NCBI GenBank assembly: GCA_002007745.1 | Contig: CP019882.1 | Span: forward strand, 4,402,001-4,466,000 | From: Mycolicibacterium litorale | GTDB taxonomy: Bacteria; Actinomycetota; Actinomycetes; Mycobacteriales; Mycobacteriaceae | DNA length: 64,000 nucleotides | Direction of reading: 5' to 3' | Shown here: in pieces, positions 50,054 to 61,979 of the stretch | Numbering within the stretch: the stretch's first letter is position 1 | Layout of the letters: every line of letters starts with the position of its first letter | Program-made: the position numbers and the translations under genes | Notes under the pieces: generated by a model | The model's input: only the letters and a program-made list of their open reading frames with translations | Databases searched by the model: none | What the model was told of the DNA's origin: nothing

Positions 50054-50920
50054 TTAGCCGCCGTTCTCGCGGTCCCCGATCAGGGTCGACACGTAGTCGT
50101 CGACGTAGGTCGACAGCTCGCGCGGCGGCCGGTGATAGTTGCCCAGCACCGGCCGCTTCGGCAGCTCGACCTTGGGGTGCTCCACCTCGTCGTAGTCGAT
50201 GCTGTTCAGCAGGTGCGCGATCATGTTCAGCCGCGCGTGCTTCTTGTTGTCGGACTCCACCACGAACCACGGGCTGGCGGGGGTGTCGGTGTGCACCATC
50301 ATCTGGTCCTTGGCCCGGGAGTACTCCTCCCACCGGTACACCGATTCCAGGTCCATCGAGCTGAGCTTCCAGCGCCGCAGCGGATCGTTGCGGCGGGACT
50401 TGAACCGACGGAGCTGTTCGTCGTCGGACACCGAGAACCAGTACTTGCGCAGGATGATCCCCTCGTCGATGATCATCTGCTCGAAGATCGGGCACTGGCG
50501 CAGGAACAGCTGATGTTCCTGCGGGGTGCAGAACCCCATCACCAGCTCCACTCCGGCGCGGTTGTACCAGGACCGGTCGAACAGGACGATCTCACCGCGG
50601 GCCGGCAGATGCTCGATGTAGCGCTGGAAGTACCACTGCCCGCGCTCCCGCTCGGTCGGCGCCGGCAGTGCGGCGATCCGCGCGACCCGGGGGCTCAGGT
50701 ATTCGGTGATGCGTTTGATCGTGCCGCCCTTGCCGGCCGCATCGCGGCCCTCGAAGACGACCACCACCCGAGCTCCGGTCGCTTTGGTCCATTCCTGTAG
50801 CTTCACCAATTCGGTTTGGAGCCGGAACAATTCGGCTCGATAGACGTCTTTGGGAATCTTGCGGTCGACCTTGTCGTCGGCCTCGGCCGAGCCGTCACCG
50901 TTGGTATGGCCCTTACTCAT
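50054..50920 (-). CDS. ppk2: Polyphosphate kinase 2
   Basis: A 288-residue PPK2 (Rv3232c type) that uses polyphosphate to phosphorylate nucleoside diphosphates, chiefly GDP. Walker A FEGRDAAGKGGTI, PTERERGQWYFQRY and FDRSWYNRAGVE are visible, and the C-terminal PLRRWKLS and YRWEEYSRAKDQM are typical. A short charged N-terminal tail precedes the domain. Confidence 0.95.
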   Translation of the reverse strand: MSKGHTNGDGSAEADDKVDRKIPKDVYRAELFRLQTELVKLQEWTKATGARVVVVFEGRDAAGKGGTIKRITEYLSPRVARIAALPAPTERERGQWYFQRYIEHLPARGEIVLFDRSWYNRAGVELVMGFCTPQEHQLFLRQCPIFEQMIIDEGIILRKYWFSVSDDEQLRRFKSRRNDPLRRWKLSSMDLESVYRWEEYSRAKDQMMVHTDTPASPWFVVESDNKKHARLNMIAHLLNSIDYDEVEHPKVELPKRPVLGNYHRPPRELSTYVDDYVSTLIGDRENGG

Positions 50921-50935
50921 CGCCGAATAGTACGT

Positions 50936-52348
50936 CTACTGGGCGGCTTCGAGCAGTTCCTCGAGCGATTCGGCCAGCAGCGACGGCAACACCTCGACGT
51001 CGCTCATCGCGTCACGGTCGGCGTTGATGCCGAAATACAGGTTGCCGCAGTAGGACGTCACGCCGATGGCAAGCACCTGGTTGTGCAACAGCGGCGGAAC
51101 CGCGTAGGTCTCCAGCAGCTTCGTGCCGGCCACATACATCTGTGACTGCGGGCCGGGCACGTTGGTGATCAACAGGTTGAATTGGCGCGCGGAGAACTGG
51201 GTGGCCACCCGGGTGCCCATCGCGTGCAGGGTGGGCGGCGCGAATCCGGACAGTGTCACAATGGTGCGGGCGTCCACCAGGCTTGCTGCGGCCGAATGGG
51301 ATTCGGTGGCATGAGCGATCTGCGACAACCGCACCACCGCGTTGCCCTCCCCGACCGGCAGGTCGACCAGGAACGGTGCCACCTCGCTGATGGCCTGGCC
51401 TGGTCCCGACGAGGAATCCAGGTCCGCCTCGGGGTACACCGACGTCGGCGCCATGGCCCGCACCGTCAAGCTGGTGGTGACCGGCTCACCGCGAGACAGC
51501 AGCCAGTTGCGCAGCGCCCCGGCGATCACGGCCAGCACCACGTCGTTGACGTCGCAGTCGTAACGGGAGCGCACCAACCGGTAGTCGGCCAGCGAGCCGG
51601 TGGCCACCGTGAACCGGCGGTTGCGCGAGACCTTGGTGTTCAGTGGGCTGTTGGGTGCGGTACCCCGGGCGACCGTGCGCGCCACGTCGGTCAGTCGTCG
51701 CGCCAGGTCGGCCAGCTCGCCGCTGTTGGTCACGACATCGCTGATGGTCGACTGCACCGCCTGCAGCTGCATGGTGGGCCGCGCCAGCCATTCGCCGACG
51801 GCGCCGAGCAGCAGCTGACCGTTGGTGGGTTCCCGACCTGGAATCCAGATGTCCTCGCCGAATGCGGGCGGCTTCTGGGTGCGGTCGGCGATGACATGGC
51901 CGATCTCCAGCGCCGTCATCCCGTTGACCAGTGCTTGATGCGACTTGGTGTAGATCGCGATGCGGTTCTTCGCCAGCCCCTCGATGAGGTACATCTCCCA
52001 CAGCGGGCGGGACCGGTCCAGCGGGCGGGAACCGAGGCGGGCGATCAGTTCGTGCAACTGCACGTCGCTCCCCGGCGACGGCAACGCCGAACGGCGGACG
52101 TGATAGGTGATGTCGAAGTCCGGGTCGTCCACCCACACCGGCCGGGCCAGGCCGAGCGTCACCTCCCGGATCTTCTGCCGGTAGCGCGGGATCTGCGGCA
52201 GCCGTCGCTCGACGGTCTCCAGCAGGGTGTCGTAGCTGAGTCCGGCCCGGGGTTTTCGCAGGATCGACAGCGACCCGACATACATCGGCGTGGCGGTGTT
52301 CTCCAGGTGGTAGAACGACGCATCTGATGCCGACAGCCGAGTCACCAT
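50936..52348 (-). CDS. Wax ester synthase/diacylglycerol acyltransferase family protein
   Basis: A 470-residue WS/DGAT-family protein, intact here where M. tuberculosis has two pieces (Rv3233c and Rv3234c/tgs3). The usual catalytic HHxxxDG is written H137-Q-A-L-V-N-G143, so the second His is Gln and the Asp is Asn; acyl transfer may be weak or lost. N-terminal SASDASFYHLE and C-terminal NVPGPQSQMY and GNLYFGINAD are family marks. Starts at ATG 52348. Confidence 0.9.
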   Translation of the reverse strand: MVTRLSASDASFYHLENTATPMYVGSLSILRKPRAGLSYDTLLETVERRLPQIPRYRQKIREVTLGLARPVWVDDPDFDITYHVRRSALPSPGSDVQLHELIARLGSRPLDRSRPLWEMYLIEGLAKNRIAIYTKSHQALVNGMTALEIGHVIADRTQKPPAFGEDIWIPGREPTNGQLLLGAVGEWLARPTMQLQAVQSTISDVVTNSGELADLARRLTDVARTVARGTAPNSPLNTKVSRNRRFTVATGSLADYRLVRSRYDCDVNDVVLAVIAGALRNWLLSRGEPVTTSLTVRAMAPTSVYPEADLDSSSGPGQAISEVAPFLVDLPVGEGNAVVRLSQIAHATESHSAAASLVDARTIVTLSGFAPPTLHAMGTRVATQFSARQFNLLITNVPGPQSQMYVAGTKLLETYAVPPLLHNQVLAIGVTSYCGNLYFGINADRDAMSDVEVLPSLLAESLEELLEAAQ

Positions 52349-52369
52349 CGTTGCGCTATCCCCTCATTG

Positions 52370-52434
52370 GCATCTCCGAGGCATCCCCGAGGCATCCCCG
52401 AGCCATCCCCGAGACATCCCCGAGACATCCCGAC
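52370..52434. repeat. Tandem 11-bp repeat, nearly six copies
   Basis: Unit gcatccccgag repeats with small changes: 52370, 52381, 52392, 52403, 52414 and a last partial at 52425. The array is in the divergent upstream region of the WS/DGAT-like gene (start 52348) and the Rv3235-family gene. Its period is close to one DNA turn. Confidence 0.9.
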
Positions 52435-52574
52435 TCCGACACGGTAACCGCCGATACCCGGGGTCCGCATCGCGGGTGCACACCCGAACGGCGCGCCTAT
52501 GCCATCATGTCGCCATCGGCTTGCGCCTCTCCCGCGGCTGGTCCCCTACCGACCGAACAGCCGGAGAGTGCCCC

Positions 52575-53060
52575 ATGTCCTGTGTCGTTCCCGTCGTCGA
52601 CTACGAGCCGCCCACGCTGGGCGCGACGCCGGATGGGCCCCGCCTGCTGCGCCCCCGCCGGACCGGGCCGCCGCCGGTGTCCACCCGCAACCCCCATCCG
52701 CCACCGCGGCCGACGGCGCCGGTGCGTGCTGCCGGTGGATTCGCCGACGCCGCCCTGCGGCGAGTGCTGGAGGTCATCGATCGCCGTCGACCCCTTGGCC
52801 AACTGCGCCCGCTGCTGGCGGCCGGCTTGGTGGATTCGCTGCTGGCCGCCACATCTGGTCAGGTCGCCCACCAGCACGGTGACGGCGCCGCCCGGTTGCG
52901 CCGGATGCGGGTGCAGCCAGTCGGGACCGACGGCAGCGCCGCCGAAGTGGCCGCGACCTACACCCGGGGTGACCGGCTGCACGCCATCGCGTGCCGAGTC
53001 GAGCAGCTGGCGACGCCGAGCGGGCTGCGCTGGCAGGTGGTCGCACTGCACATCGGGTGA
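52575..53060 (+). CDS. Rv3235-family protein (DUF6459)
   Basis: A 161-residue protein with a Pro/Arg-rich N-terminal half (RPRRTGPPPVSTRNPHPPPR) and a folded C-terminal half ending RWQVVALHIG. ATG 52575 has GGAGAG 7 nt upstream. The last base of its stop adjoins the stop of secA1 on the other strand. Family is often found beside secA1. Function unknown. Confidence 0.75.
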   Translation: MSCVVPVVDYEPPTLGATPDGPRLLRPRRTGPPPVSTRNPHPPPRPTAPVRAAGGFADAALRRVLEVIDRRRPLGQLRPLLAAGLVDSLLAATSGQVAHQHGDGAARLRRMRVQPVGTDGSAAEVAATYTRGDRLHAIACRVEQLATPSGLRWQVVALHIG

Positions 53061-55843
<2,783 letters not shown>

Positions 55844-55921
55844 GAATGTTTCCCCTGTGGATTGGAGGCTTAGGCGTCCTCCATCCTAGGTGACGCGCTG
55901 GTCGGGCCCCGGCAACGGCGG

Positions 55922-56596
55922 TCAGGCCAGCCGGATCAACCCGTAGTCGTAGGCGTGGCGGCGGTAGACGACCGAAGGCCGATCGGTCTCCTTGTCCTGG
56001 AACAAGAAGAAGTCGTGGCCGACGAGCTCCATCTCGTAGAGCGCGTCGTCGATGGTCATCGGCTTGGCCGGGTGCTCCTTGGTGCGCACGATCCGGCCCG
56101 GTTCGTGATCCTCGACGATCGGTGTGGATGGCGCGGCAGCTTCGGGTTTGAACACCTCGGCGATGTCGACGGGAGCCGCGGCCGCGGTGGCCTCGTGCAG
56201 CGAAACCGGCGTCTTGTCGCCGTAGTGAACCTTGCGCCGGTCCTTGGTGCGTCGCAGCCGGTTCTCGAGTTTGTGGACGGCGGCCTCGAAGGCGCCGTAG
56301 AAGCTGTCGGCGCAGGCTTCACCGCGAACGACCGGCCCGCGGCCACGCGCGGTGATCTCGACGTGCTGACAGTTCTTGCGCTGACGGCGGTTGCGTTCGT
56401 GTTCGAGCTCGACGTCGAAGCGGTAGATGGAGCGGTCGAACCGCTCGAGACGGGCGAGTTTCTGGGCGACGTAGACGCGGTAGTGATCGGGGATTTCGAC
56501 GTTGCGGCCACAGACCTGCACTTCGGCGTTGGCCTCTTCGACACGGTCGTCCTCGTCGGTCAACAACTGAGCGGAGTTCACGGATTCGATTGACAT
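55922..56596 (-). CDS. hpf: Long-form ribosome hibernation promoting factor
   Basis: A 224-residue HPF (Rv3241c type). The N-terminal S30AE/RaiA domain (about 30-130: VEIPDHYRVYVAQKLARLE ... HKLENRLRR) and a C-terminal dimerisation domain (about 160-224: MTIDDALYEMELVGHDFFLF ... VVYRRHAYDYGLI) make it a long HPF that can pair or hold inactive ribosomes. ATG 56596 is used; the longer frame has no family support. Divergently separated from the upstream comF by 298 bp. Confidence 0.93.
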   Translation of the reverse strand: MSIESVNSAQLLTDEDDRVEEANAEVQVCGRNVEIPDHYRVYVAQKLARLERFDRSIYRFDVELEHERNRRQRKNCQHVEITARGRGPVVRGEACADSFYGAFEAAVHKLENRLRRTKDRRKVHYGDKTPVSLHEATAAAAPVDIAEVFKPEAAAPSTPIVEDHEPGRIVRTKEHPAKPMTIDDALYEMELVGHDFFLFQDKETDRPSVVYRRHAYDYGLIRLA

Positions 56597-56894
56597 GCTT
56601 GACAACTCGTTTCTCTTACGGGTTGCACGCACTGCGGCGTGCCGGCCTGTCTTCGATAGCTGCGCCGACAGGGTTTTGGCACGAGTCTCACTTGCCGGCG
56701 CCAGGGGTCGAGAAACCTCACCTCCTACCGATATCGGCGAAGCGGCGGGCCCGTGGTCTAGGCCGCCCCCGTGATGTGTTCACGGTGTGTTGGCTTCCGA
56801 AGGTAGTCGTTGTTCACCGACCCGTGCCACCTTTTTGGCACACCTGTTTCCAGTTCTTTCGGCACCTGTTACAAGGACGAAGGACCCCGCCTGG
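56597..56894. other. Noncoding interval between comF and hpf
   Basis: 298 bp with no convincing gene on either strand. It should hold the hpf promoter. I see TTTTGGCACACCTGTT and TTTCGGCACCTGTT as similar segments near 56832-56875, but no known operator is clear. Confidence 0.4.
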
Positions 56895-57524
56895 TCAGGC
56901 GTGTGCGAGGGTGAGCACAGCCGTCACTTGCGCCCCTGCCGCCTCCAGGATCCGGACCGATTCGCGGGCCGTCGCGCCGGTGGTGACGATGTCGTCGACC
57001 AGCAGCACGGGGCCGGTCACCGATCGGGTCAGCTTGATCCGGCCCCGCAGGTTGCGCTCCCGGTCGGCGCTGGTCAGGCCGACGGAGTCGCGGGCGAAGG
57101 CACGGGTCCGCAGGGCCTGCGTGACGGAGATTCGGGGGTGGTTCCCGGTGGCCCGCGCGGCGATGCGGGTCACCGGATCGCCGCCGCGGCGGCGAGCGGC
57201 CAGGACGCGAGTGGGAGCCGGGACGATCGTGGACGGCGCGTCGAGAATGCCCCAGCCGAGAAGTCGGTGGATGCCGAGGGCCAGGGCCCGCGCCAGCGGC
57301 GCGACGAGGTCGCGGCGGCCGTGTTCTTTGAACGCGACGATGGCCTGCCGCCGCGAGCCGGCGTACCGACCCAGGGCGAAGACGGGCACGCCCGGGTCGA
57401 CGCGTGGGGTGATCAGGTGTGGCTCGTCGAGCTTGACCTGAAGCGCTGCCGCGCACACATCGCACCACCGGGTCGACGGAGCCCCACAGCCTCCGCATTC
57501 CAGCGGCAGGATGAGGTCGAGCAT
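56895..57524 (-). CDS. ComF-type phosphoribosyltransferase-fold protein
   Basis: A 209-residue ComF-family protein (Rv3242c type) linked to DNA uptake and repair in other bacteria. An N-terminal zinc ribbon (C10, C13, C21, C24) is followed by the PRTase domain with PRPP loop VLLVDDIVTTGATA. Upstream of hpf on the same strand. Role in mycobacteria unproven. Confidence 0.88.
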   Translation of the reverse strand: MLDLILPLECGGCGAPSTRWCDVCAAALQVKLDEPHLITPRVDPGVPVFALGRYAGSRRQAIVAFKEHGRRDLVAPLARALALGIHRLLGWGILDAPSTIVPAPTRVLAARRRGGDPVTRIAARATGNHPRISVTQALRTRAFARDSVGLTSADRERNLRGRIKLTRSVTGPVLLVDDIVTTGATARESVRILEAAGAQVTAVLTLAHA

Positions 57525-57710
57525 GCCCTCAGTGTGGGTGGGTGGCGCGACGACCCGTTTCGCTTGTCCCCAGGCGGTCAGGAGCCGAGTTCGGTTATCT
57601 CAACACTCCGAAGTGGCGTCATATCTGTCGGCTTCGGGCTTCGGGGGATGCCGACCAGGCCTGCGTGTCATGAGCCAAATGCCCCCGCCAGCACAAGGAC
57701 CTCAGCGGAC

Positions 57711-57881
57711 CTATTTCGATAGCGGGGGCAACGGGAACAGTGGGTAACCATCGGGATCGAGAAGGGTGCTCCGCAAATCCTCCGTCGAGGCGGAGAGCCA
57801 GTAGGACATCTTCACCAGTAAAGAGTTATCGCTGACATCAGACCCGGCTTCAACGAGCGGCGTTGCATGCTCGCCAGCCAT
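57711..57881 (-). CDS. Small ORF of unknown function (56 codons)
   Basis: ATG 57881 to TAG 57711 on the minus strand: a 56-residue product that begins MAGEHATPLVEAGSD and contains LLVKMSYWLSASTEDL. Its start shares a base with the stop of the small ORF upstream, which suggests coupling. No recognised domain or clear ribosome site. May be a remnant. Confidence 0.35.
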   Translation of the reverse strand: MAGEHATPLVEAGSDVSDNSLLVKMSYWLSASTEDLRSTLLDPDGYPLFPLPPLSK

Positions 57882-57958
57882 CACTGCTGCGCACCCGCCC
57901 GCAACGACTCACGTGCGGCCGCCAGCACCGCCGGGTCGACCCACAGCTCCCCCCTCAC
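57881..57958 (-). CDS. Short ORF resembling the start of an EspC-type secreted protein
   Basis: GTG 57958 to TGA 57881: about 25 residues containing LWVDPAVLAAARESL, which resembles the N terminus of type VII secretion substrates of the EspC/DUF2580 kind, but the rest of such a protein is missing. Its stop overlaps the next ORF's start by one base. Probably a truncated remnant. Confidence 0.3.
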   Translation of the reverse strand: MRGELWVDPAVLAAARESLRAGAQQ

Positions 57959-58040
57959 TGAGCAAACGCTACCGGCTTGACAGAACGCCCACAATTCAGC
58001 GCTGACCAGCTGGACAAGCTGCGCGAGGTTCGGTAGGCGG

Positions 58041-58556
58041 CTACCCGTTCAGCACCCGGATCGGGTCGCTTCCGTCCCAGCCCACCGCCGCCGAGCGCAC
58101 CAAATCCGCCATCCCGATCGTCGCCGGGGTCAGCTCCATCAGCTCGATGATGGTCGCCGGACCCGCCGGACCCTCGAAGTAGACGTAGCGCGCCGTGCCG
58201 GGATCACCACCGGACCACACCACCGGCCATCCCGCGGCTTCGCCCGCGGCCAACGCGGCGTCGAAGTCTTCCGCCCAGTAGGCCAGCTGGTGAAATCCTT
58301 CGCCGAATTCGGAATAGATCGACGGCCCGTCACCGTCCTGATGGATCACCTCGACCTGCAAGTCGCCGCTGTTGGCAAAGCCGATCGTCAGCGTCACCGT
58401 GCACGGTTCGCCGCGGTAGCGCCCGGTCTGGGTGATCCCGCGCAGCACATACCAGGGCCCGACGCCCAGTTCCACCCAGTTGGCCAACGCGTGATCGAAA
58501 TCGCGGACGATGTAACCGATTTGGCGGATCGCCCCGGGCAACACCGGACCCGACAT
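58041..58556 (-). CDS. VOC-superfamily (glyoxalase-like) protein
   Basis: A 171-residue vicinal-oxygen-chelate protein: IRQIGYIVRDFDHALANW, then VEVIHQDG, FHQLAYWAEDFDAALA and ATIIELMEL give the paired beta-alpha-beta3 pattern with His/Glu metal ligand candidates. ATG 58556 is chosen since AGGAG lies 6 nt before it. Substrate unknown. Directly downstream of lpqB. Confidence 0.85.
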   Translation of the reverse strand: MSGPVLPGAIRQIGYIVRDFDHALANWVELGVGPWYVLRGITQTGRYRGEPCTVTLTIGFANSGDLQVEVIHQDGDGPSIYSEFGEGFHQLAYWAEDFDAALAAGEAAGWPVVWSGGDPGTARYVYFEGPAGPATIIELMELTPATIGMADLVRSAAVGWDGSDPIRVLNG

Positions 58557-58568
58557 CGCCATCTCCTC

Positions 58569-60335
58569 TCAGCCGGGCAGCACCGGCACAGCACCGGGAA
58601 CCATGAAAGGCCGTACATCTGACCAGGATTGACCATTCTCGGCGGTCGTCCCGGACAGCTGTAGCACCCCGCGCCCGTCGGCGATGAACACCGCAGCCGG
58701 GTTGGCCGCGACCGCCGTGACCGGCATCGCGATGTTCCCACCGGGGCCGTCGGAGTTGACGCCGTCGAGATTCACATACGACACCGGATGGTCGCGGTCG
58801 GTGCGGGTGACGACGATGTCGTCACCGGTGCGCCAGGACAGCGACACCACCGACGAGCCGAGGCCGAAGCCCAGCCGGCGCGGATAGGTCAGCGCGAACT
58901 CACCGGCGGGAGTCTGCTCCACTCCGGCCAGAATCACCTGCCCGTTGATGACCATCACCGCGCGGGTCCCGTCCCGGGAGAGCTGCAGTTCGGTTATGGC
59001 ACCGGGGAATTGAGAGGCGACGGCGGCTGAGTCCACCGGGATGCGGGCCGGCTGGCCGGAGGCGGCCTCCTGGATGACCCGTACGATGCTGTTGCCGTCG
59101 GCCACCACCCACACCGCATCGTCGAGTGCCCAGGACGGCCGAGTCAGTGACCGGGCATCGGTGGCCTGCGCGGCCGCTCCCCCGCCCGGACCGATCCACA
59201 ACGATGACGCCATGTCCGGTGCGCCGGGGCGCAATACGATCACCGAGGCCACGTCCTGACCGGTCCGCGACAGTGCGGCGGCGACCTGGCCGGGCATCTG
59301 GCCGAATGATCCGGGTACCGGGGTAGCGCGCTGGCCATCCAGCGACACCATCGCCCCGCCGATCAGAGCATGCACCCCGGCCGAGGCCCCGTCGACCGCG
59401 CCAGGGTCGGTTGCCGCCACATCGGTGGTGTTCCACCCGTCGGCGAACCGGTCGTCCAGTGCGGCACCGTCGGCGTCGATCACGTACGGGCCCTTGATGT
59501 CAGCCCGGGCCAACGTCCAGATGATCTGGGCGGCAAGCAGTTGCCGACTGTGCGGGTCGGTGGTGGTGAGGTTCTCCAGTTCGATGCGCGCGCCGCCGTA
59601 GCCCTTGCCGATACCGGTCTTACCGCCATCGGCCCGAGTCACCGGGCCGACCATTTTCAGCGGCGCGCCCATCAGGTTGCGCACCGTCCTGGCCATCTCC
59701 GGACGCGGTCCGGCGATCAGTTTGGTGATCAGTTCGGTGGCCAGCTGGTCGGGATCGGACACGACGTAGCGCGGATCGGGAACCACGGTCTTGCCGGTCG
59801 GGTCCACGAAGTACAAGGTGTTGCGCTTATAGGTGGCCTGAAACTGCTGCCAGTCCAGGAACACGCCGTTGGGCAGCTTGTTGATCCGCCAACCGTCCGG
59901 TGTCTGCAAGAGCTCGATCGGCCCCGGGTCGGGCAGTCGCCCCTCAGCGGTCTCGAACACCCCGACGTCGGACAGCGAGCCGAGGATGTCAGCCTTCATG
60001 GTCACCGAAACCCGGTCGGGTGCGCGAGTTTCGACGAACACCACCTTGTCGATCAATAACGCGCTGCCCTGGTCGTCCCAGGCGTTGGAGGCCGATTCGG
60101 TGAGGAACTGTCGCGCCGCCAGATGCCGGTTGGCCGGATCGGCGGTGGCTTTGAGGAATTCCCGCAGCAACTGATCAGGATCCATGCCCGGGGTGGGCTT
60201 GGGCAAGGTCTTGGGCTGCGGTCGCTCGACGGTCCCGATCGCCTGCGGCGCCGAGGAATTCGGCACTCCGGCGCATGCACCCGTCGTCATCGCGACCAGT
60301 CCGACCACCAGCAGGGCCAGCAACCGGCGTTTCAC
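58569..60335 (-). CDS. lpqB: LpqB, MtrAB-associated lipoprotein
   Basis: A 588-residue lipoprotein that interacts with MtrB and modulates the MtrAB system. A signal peptide ends in the lipobox TTGAC. A GerMN domain (about 160-260) and a C-terminal propeller-like domain follow, as in family members. GTG 60335 overlaps the mtrB stop by 4 bp (GTGA), so lpqB is translated with mtrB. Confidence 0.95.
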   Translation of the reverse strand: MKRRLLALLVVGLVAMTTGACAGVPNSSAPQAIGTVERPQPKTLPKPTPGMDPDQLLREFLKATADPANRHLAARQFLTESASNAWDDQGSALLIDKVVFVETRAPDRVSVTMKADILGSLSDVGVFETAEGRLPDPGPIELLQTPDGWRINKLPNGVFLDWQQFQATYKRNTLYFVDPTGKTVVPDPRYVVSDPDQLATELITKLIAGPRPEMARTVRNLMGAPLKMVGPVTRADGGKTGIGKGYGGARIELENLTTTDPHSRQLLAAQIIWTLARADIKGPYVIDADGAALDDRFADGWNTTDVAATDPGAVDGASAGVHALIGGAMVSLDGQRATPVPGSFGQMPGQVAAALSRTGQDVASVIVLRPGAPDMASSLWIGPGGGAAAQATDARSLTRPSWALDDAVWVVADGNSIVRVIQEAASGQPARIPVDSAAVASQFPGAITELQLSRDGTRAVMVINGQVILAGVEQTPAGEFALTYPRRLGFGLGSSVVSLSWRTGDDIVVTRTDRDHPVSYVNLDGVNSDGPGGNIAMPVTAVAANPAAVFIADGRGVLQLSGTTAENGQSWSDVRPFMVPGAVPVLPG

Positions 60336-61972
60336 ACGCTCTCCCGCGGCCGGGCTTCCCGACGTTCCGCGGCAACGGGTTTCAACGGCAGCGGGCTGGT
60401 GGTCACCTTGTGACCGCGGACCAGCGGCAACGTCAGGCGGAAGCACGCGCCCTTACCGGGTTCGCCCCACGCTTCCAGCCGCCCCTGGTGCAGCCGGGCG
60501 TCCTCGATGCTGATCGCCAGGCCCAGGCCGGTACCTCCGGAGCGGCGCACCCGCGACGGATCCGAGCGCCAGAACCGGCTGAAGACCAGCTTCTCCTCAC
60601 CGGGCCGCAGCCCGACACCGTAGTCGCGCACTGTGACGGCCACGGTGTCTTCGTCGGCGGCCATCCGGATCCGCACCGGTTTGTGTTCGGCGTGATCGAT
60701 CGCGTTGGCGATCAGATTGCGCAAGATGCGCTCCACCCGCCGTGCGTCGACCTCGGCGATCACCTCATGGTCGGGCAGGTTGACCAGCAGCTCGATGCCC
60801 GCCTCGTCGGCCAGATGCCCGACGTTGCCCAGCGCGCTGTTCACGGTGGAGCGCAGGTCGACGGCCTCGACCGAGAGTTCGGCCACCCCCGCGTCGTGGC
60901 GGGAGATCTCCAGCAGGTCGTTGAGCAGCGTCTCGAACCGGTCCAGTTCGTTCACCATCAGCTCGGTGGAGCGGCGCAGCGCGGGGTCCAGCTCCTCGGA
61001 GTGATCGTGAATCAGGTCGGCAGCCATCCGCACCGTGGTCAGCGGGGTGCGCAGTTCATGGCTGACGTCGGAGGTGAACCGGCGCTGCAGGTTGCCGAAC
61101 TCCTCGAGGTTCGTGATCTGGCGTTGCAGGCTCTCGGCCATGTCGTTGAACGACACCGCCAAGCGCGCCATGTCGTCTTCGCCGCGAACCGGCATCCGCT
61201 CCGACAGGTGGCCCTCGGCGAAGCGTTCGGCGATCCGCGACGCCGAACGCACCGGCAGCACCACCTGCCGGGAAACCAACAGCGCGATCCCGGCCAACAG
61301 GACCAGCAGCACCAGGCCGCCGGTGGCCATCGTCCCGCGGACCAGGCTGATCGTGCTCTCCTCGCTGTTGAGCGGGAACACGAGATACACCTCGAGGTTG
61401 GGCACCTGCGAAGGAACCGGGCTGCCGATCAGCAGCGCCGGCCCGGAGAACGTATCGGTGTGCACGGTCGAGTACTGGTAGCTGACCTGGCCGGCTTTGA
61501 CGAAGTCGCGCAACGACTTCGGTATCTGTTCGTCAGGTCCCGCGGCGGTCGCCGCCCGCGGGCCGTCACCGGGAACCATCAGCACCGCGTCGAAGGTGCC
61601 GGCCAGCGCCGCGCCCGACGACTGGCCCGTCTTGGAGATCAGGGTGTTGCGGGCGAGCTGCAGGCTGCTGTCCAGCGAGCGCGCTTCTTCACCGCTGACG
61701 ATCCCGCTGACGGTGTTCCGCGCCCGATCCAGCTCCTCGGTCGCGGCATGGACTTTCACGTCGAGCACCCGGTTGGTGATCTGGCTGGTCAGGACGAACC
61801 CGAGTACCACGATCACCGCGGCCGACAACCCCAGCGTCAACACGACCACCCGCAGTTGCAGCGAGCGCCGCCAGATCAACCCGACCGCTCGACTCAGCGC
61901 ACTCGTGCCGCGTACCAGGGGGCCGGATCGCCCCCACGGGCCGCGAATGCGCCGCCTCGAGCTGAAGATCAT
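60332..61972 (-). CDS. mtrB: MtrB sensor histidine kinase
   Basis: A 546-residue membrane kinase. TM1 (about 41-63), an extracytoplasmic domain, TM2 (about 220-240), HAMP, HisKA with SDVSHELRTPL, and HATPase with NAIDHAEHK, DYGVGL, FSRFWRSD and GGTGLGLAI. It senses cell-wall/osmotic or division state and phosphorylates MtrA. mtrA ends 7 bp upstream, lpqB overlaps. Confidence 0.96.
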   Translation of the reverse strand: MIFSSRRRIRGPWGRSGPLVRGTSALSRAVGLIWRRSLQLRVVVLTLGLSAAVIVVLGFVLTSQITNRVLDVKVHAATEELDRARNTVSGIVSGEEARSLDSSLQLARNTLISKTGQSSGAALAGTFDAVLMVPGDGPRAATAAGPDEQIPKSLRDFVKAGQVSYQYSTVHTDTFSGPALLIGSPVPSQVPNLEVYLVFPLNSEESTISLVRGTMATGGLVLLVLLAGIALLVSRQVVLPVRSASRIAERFAEGHLSERMPVRGEDDMARLAVSFNDMAESLQRQITNLEEFGNLQRRFTSDVSHELRTPLTTVRMAADLIHDHSEELDPALRRSTELMVNELDRFETLLNDLLEISRHDAGVAELSVEAVDLRSTVNSALGNVGHLADEAGIELLVNLPDHEVIAEVDARRVERILRNLIANAIDHAEHKPVRIRMAADEDTVAVTVRDYGVGLRPGEEKLVFSRFWRSDPSRVRRSGGTGLGLAISIEDARLHQGRLEAWGEPGKGACFRLTLPLVRGHKVTTSPLPLKPVAAERREARPRESV

Positions 61973-61979
61973 GAGCCGA

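Larger units (their letters stand above)
57525..58040. other. 516-bp interval with degenerate coding remnants
   Basis: Lower GC than its surroundings and without a family gene. It contains two small minus-strand ORFs listed separately and a plus-strand 19-codon run (57977-58036, LTERPQFSADQLDKLREVR) that looks like the tail of a lost gene. Confidence 0.5.

Noticed and set aside
55868..55895. Small inverted repeat between secA1 and hpf (GGAT-GGAGG with CCTCC-ATCC)
   Set aside because: Short and without a T run; too weak to call a terminator.
57977..58036. 19-codon coding-like run LTERPQFSADQLDKLREVR
   Set aside because: Too short and without a start; noted only as a possible remnant of a lost gene.
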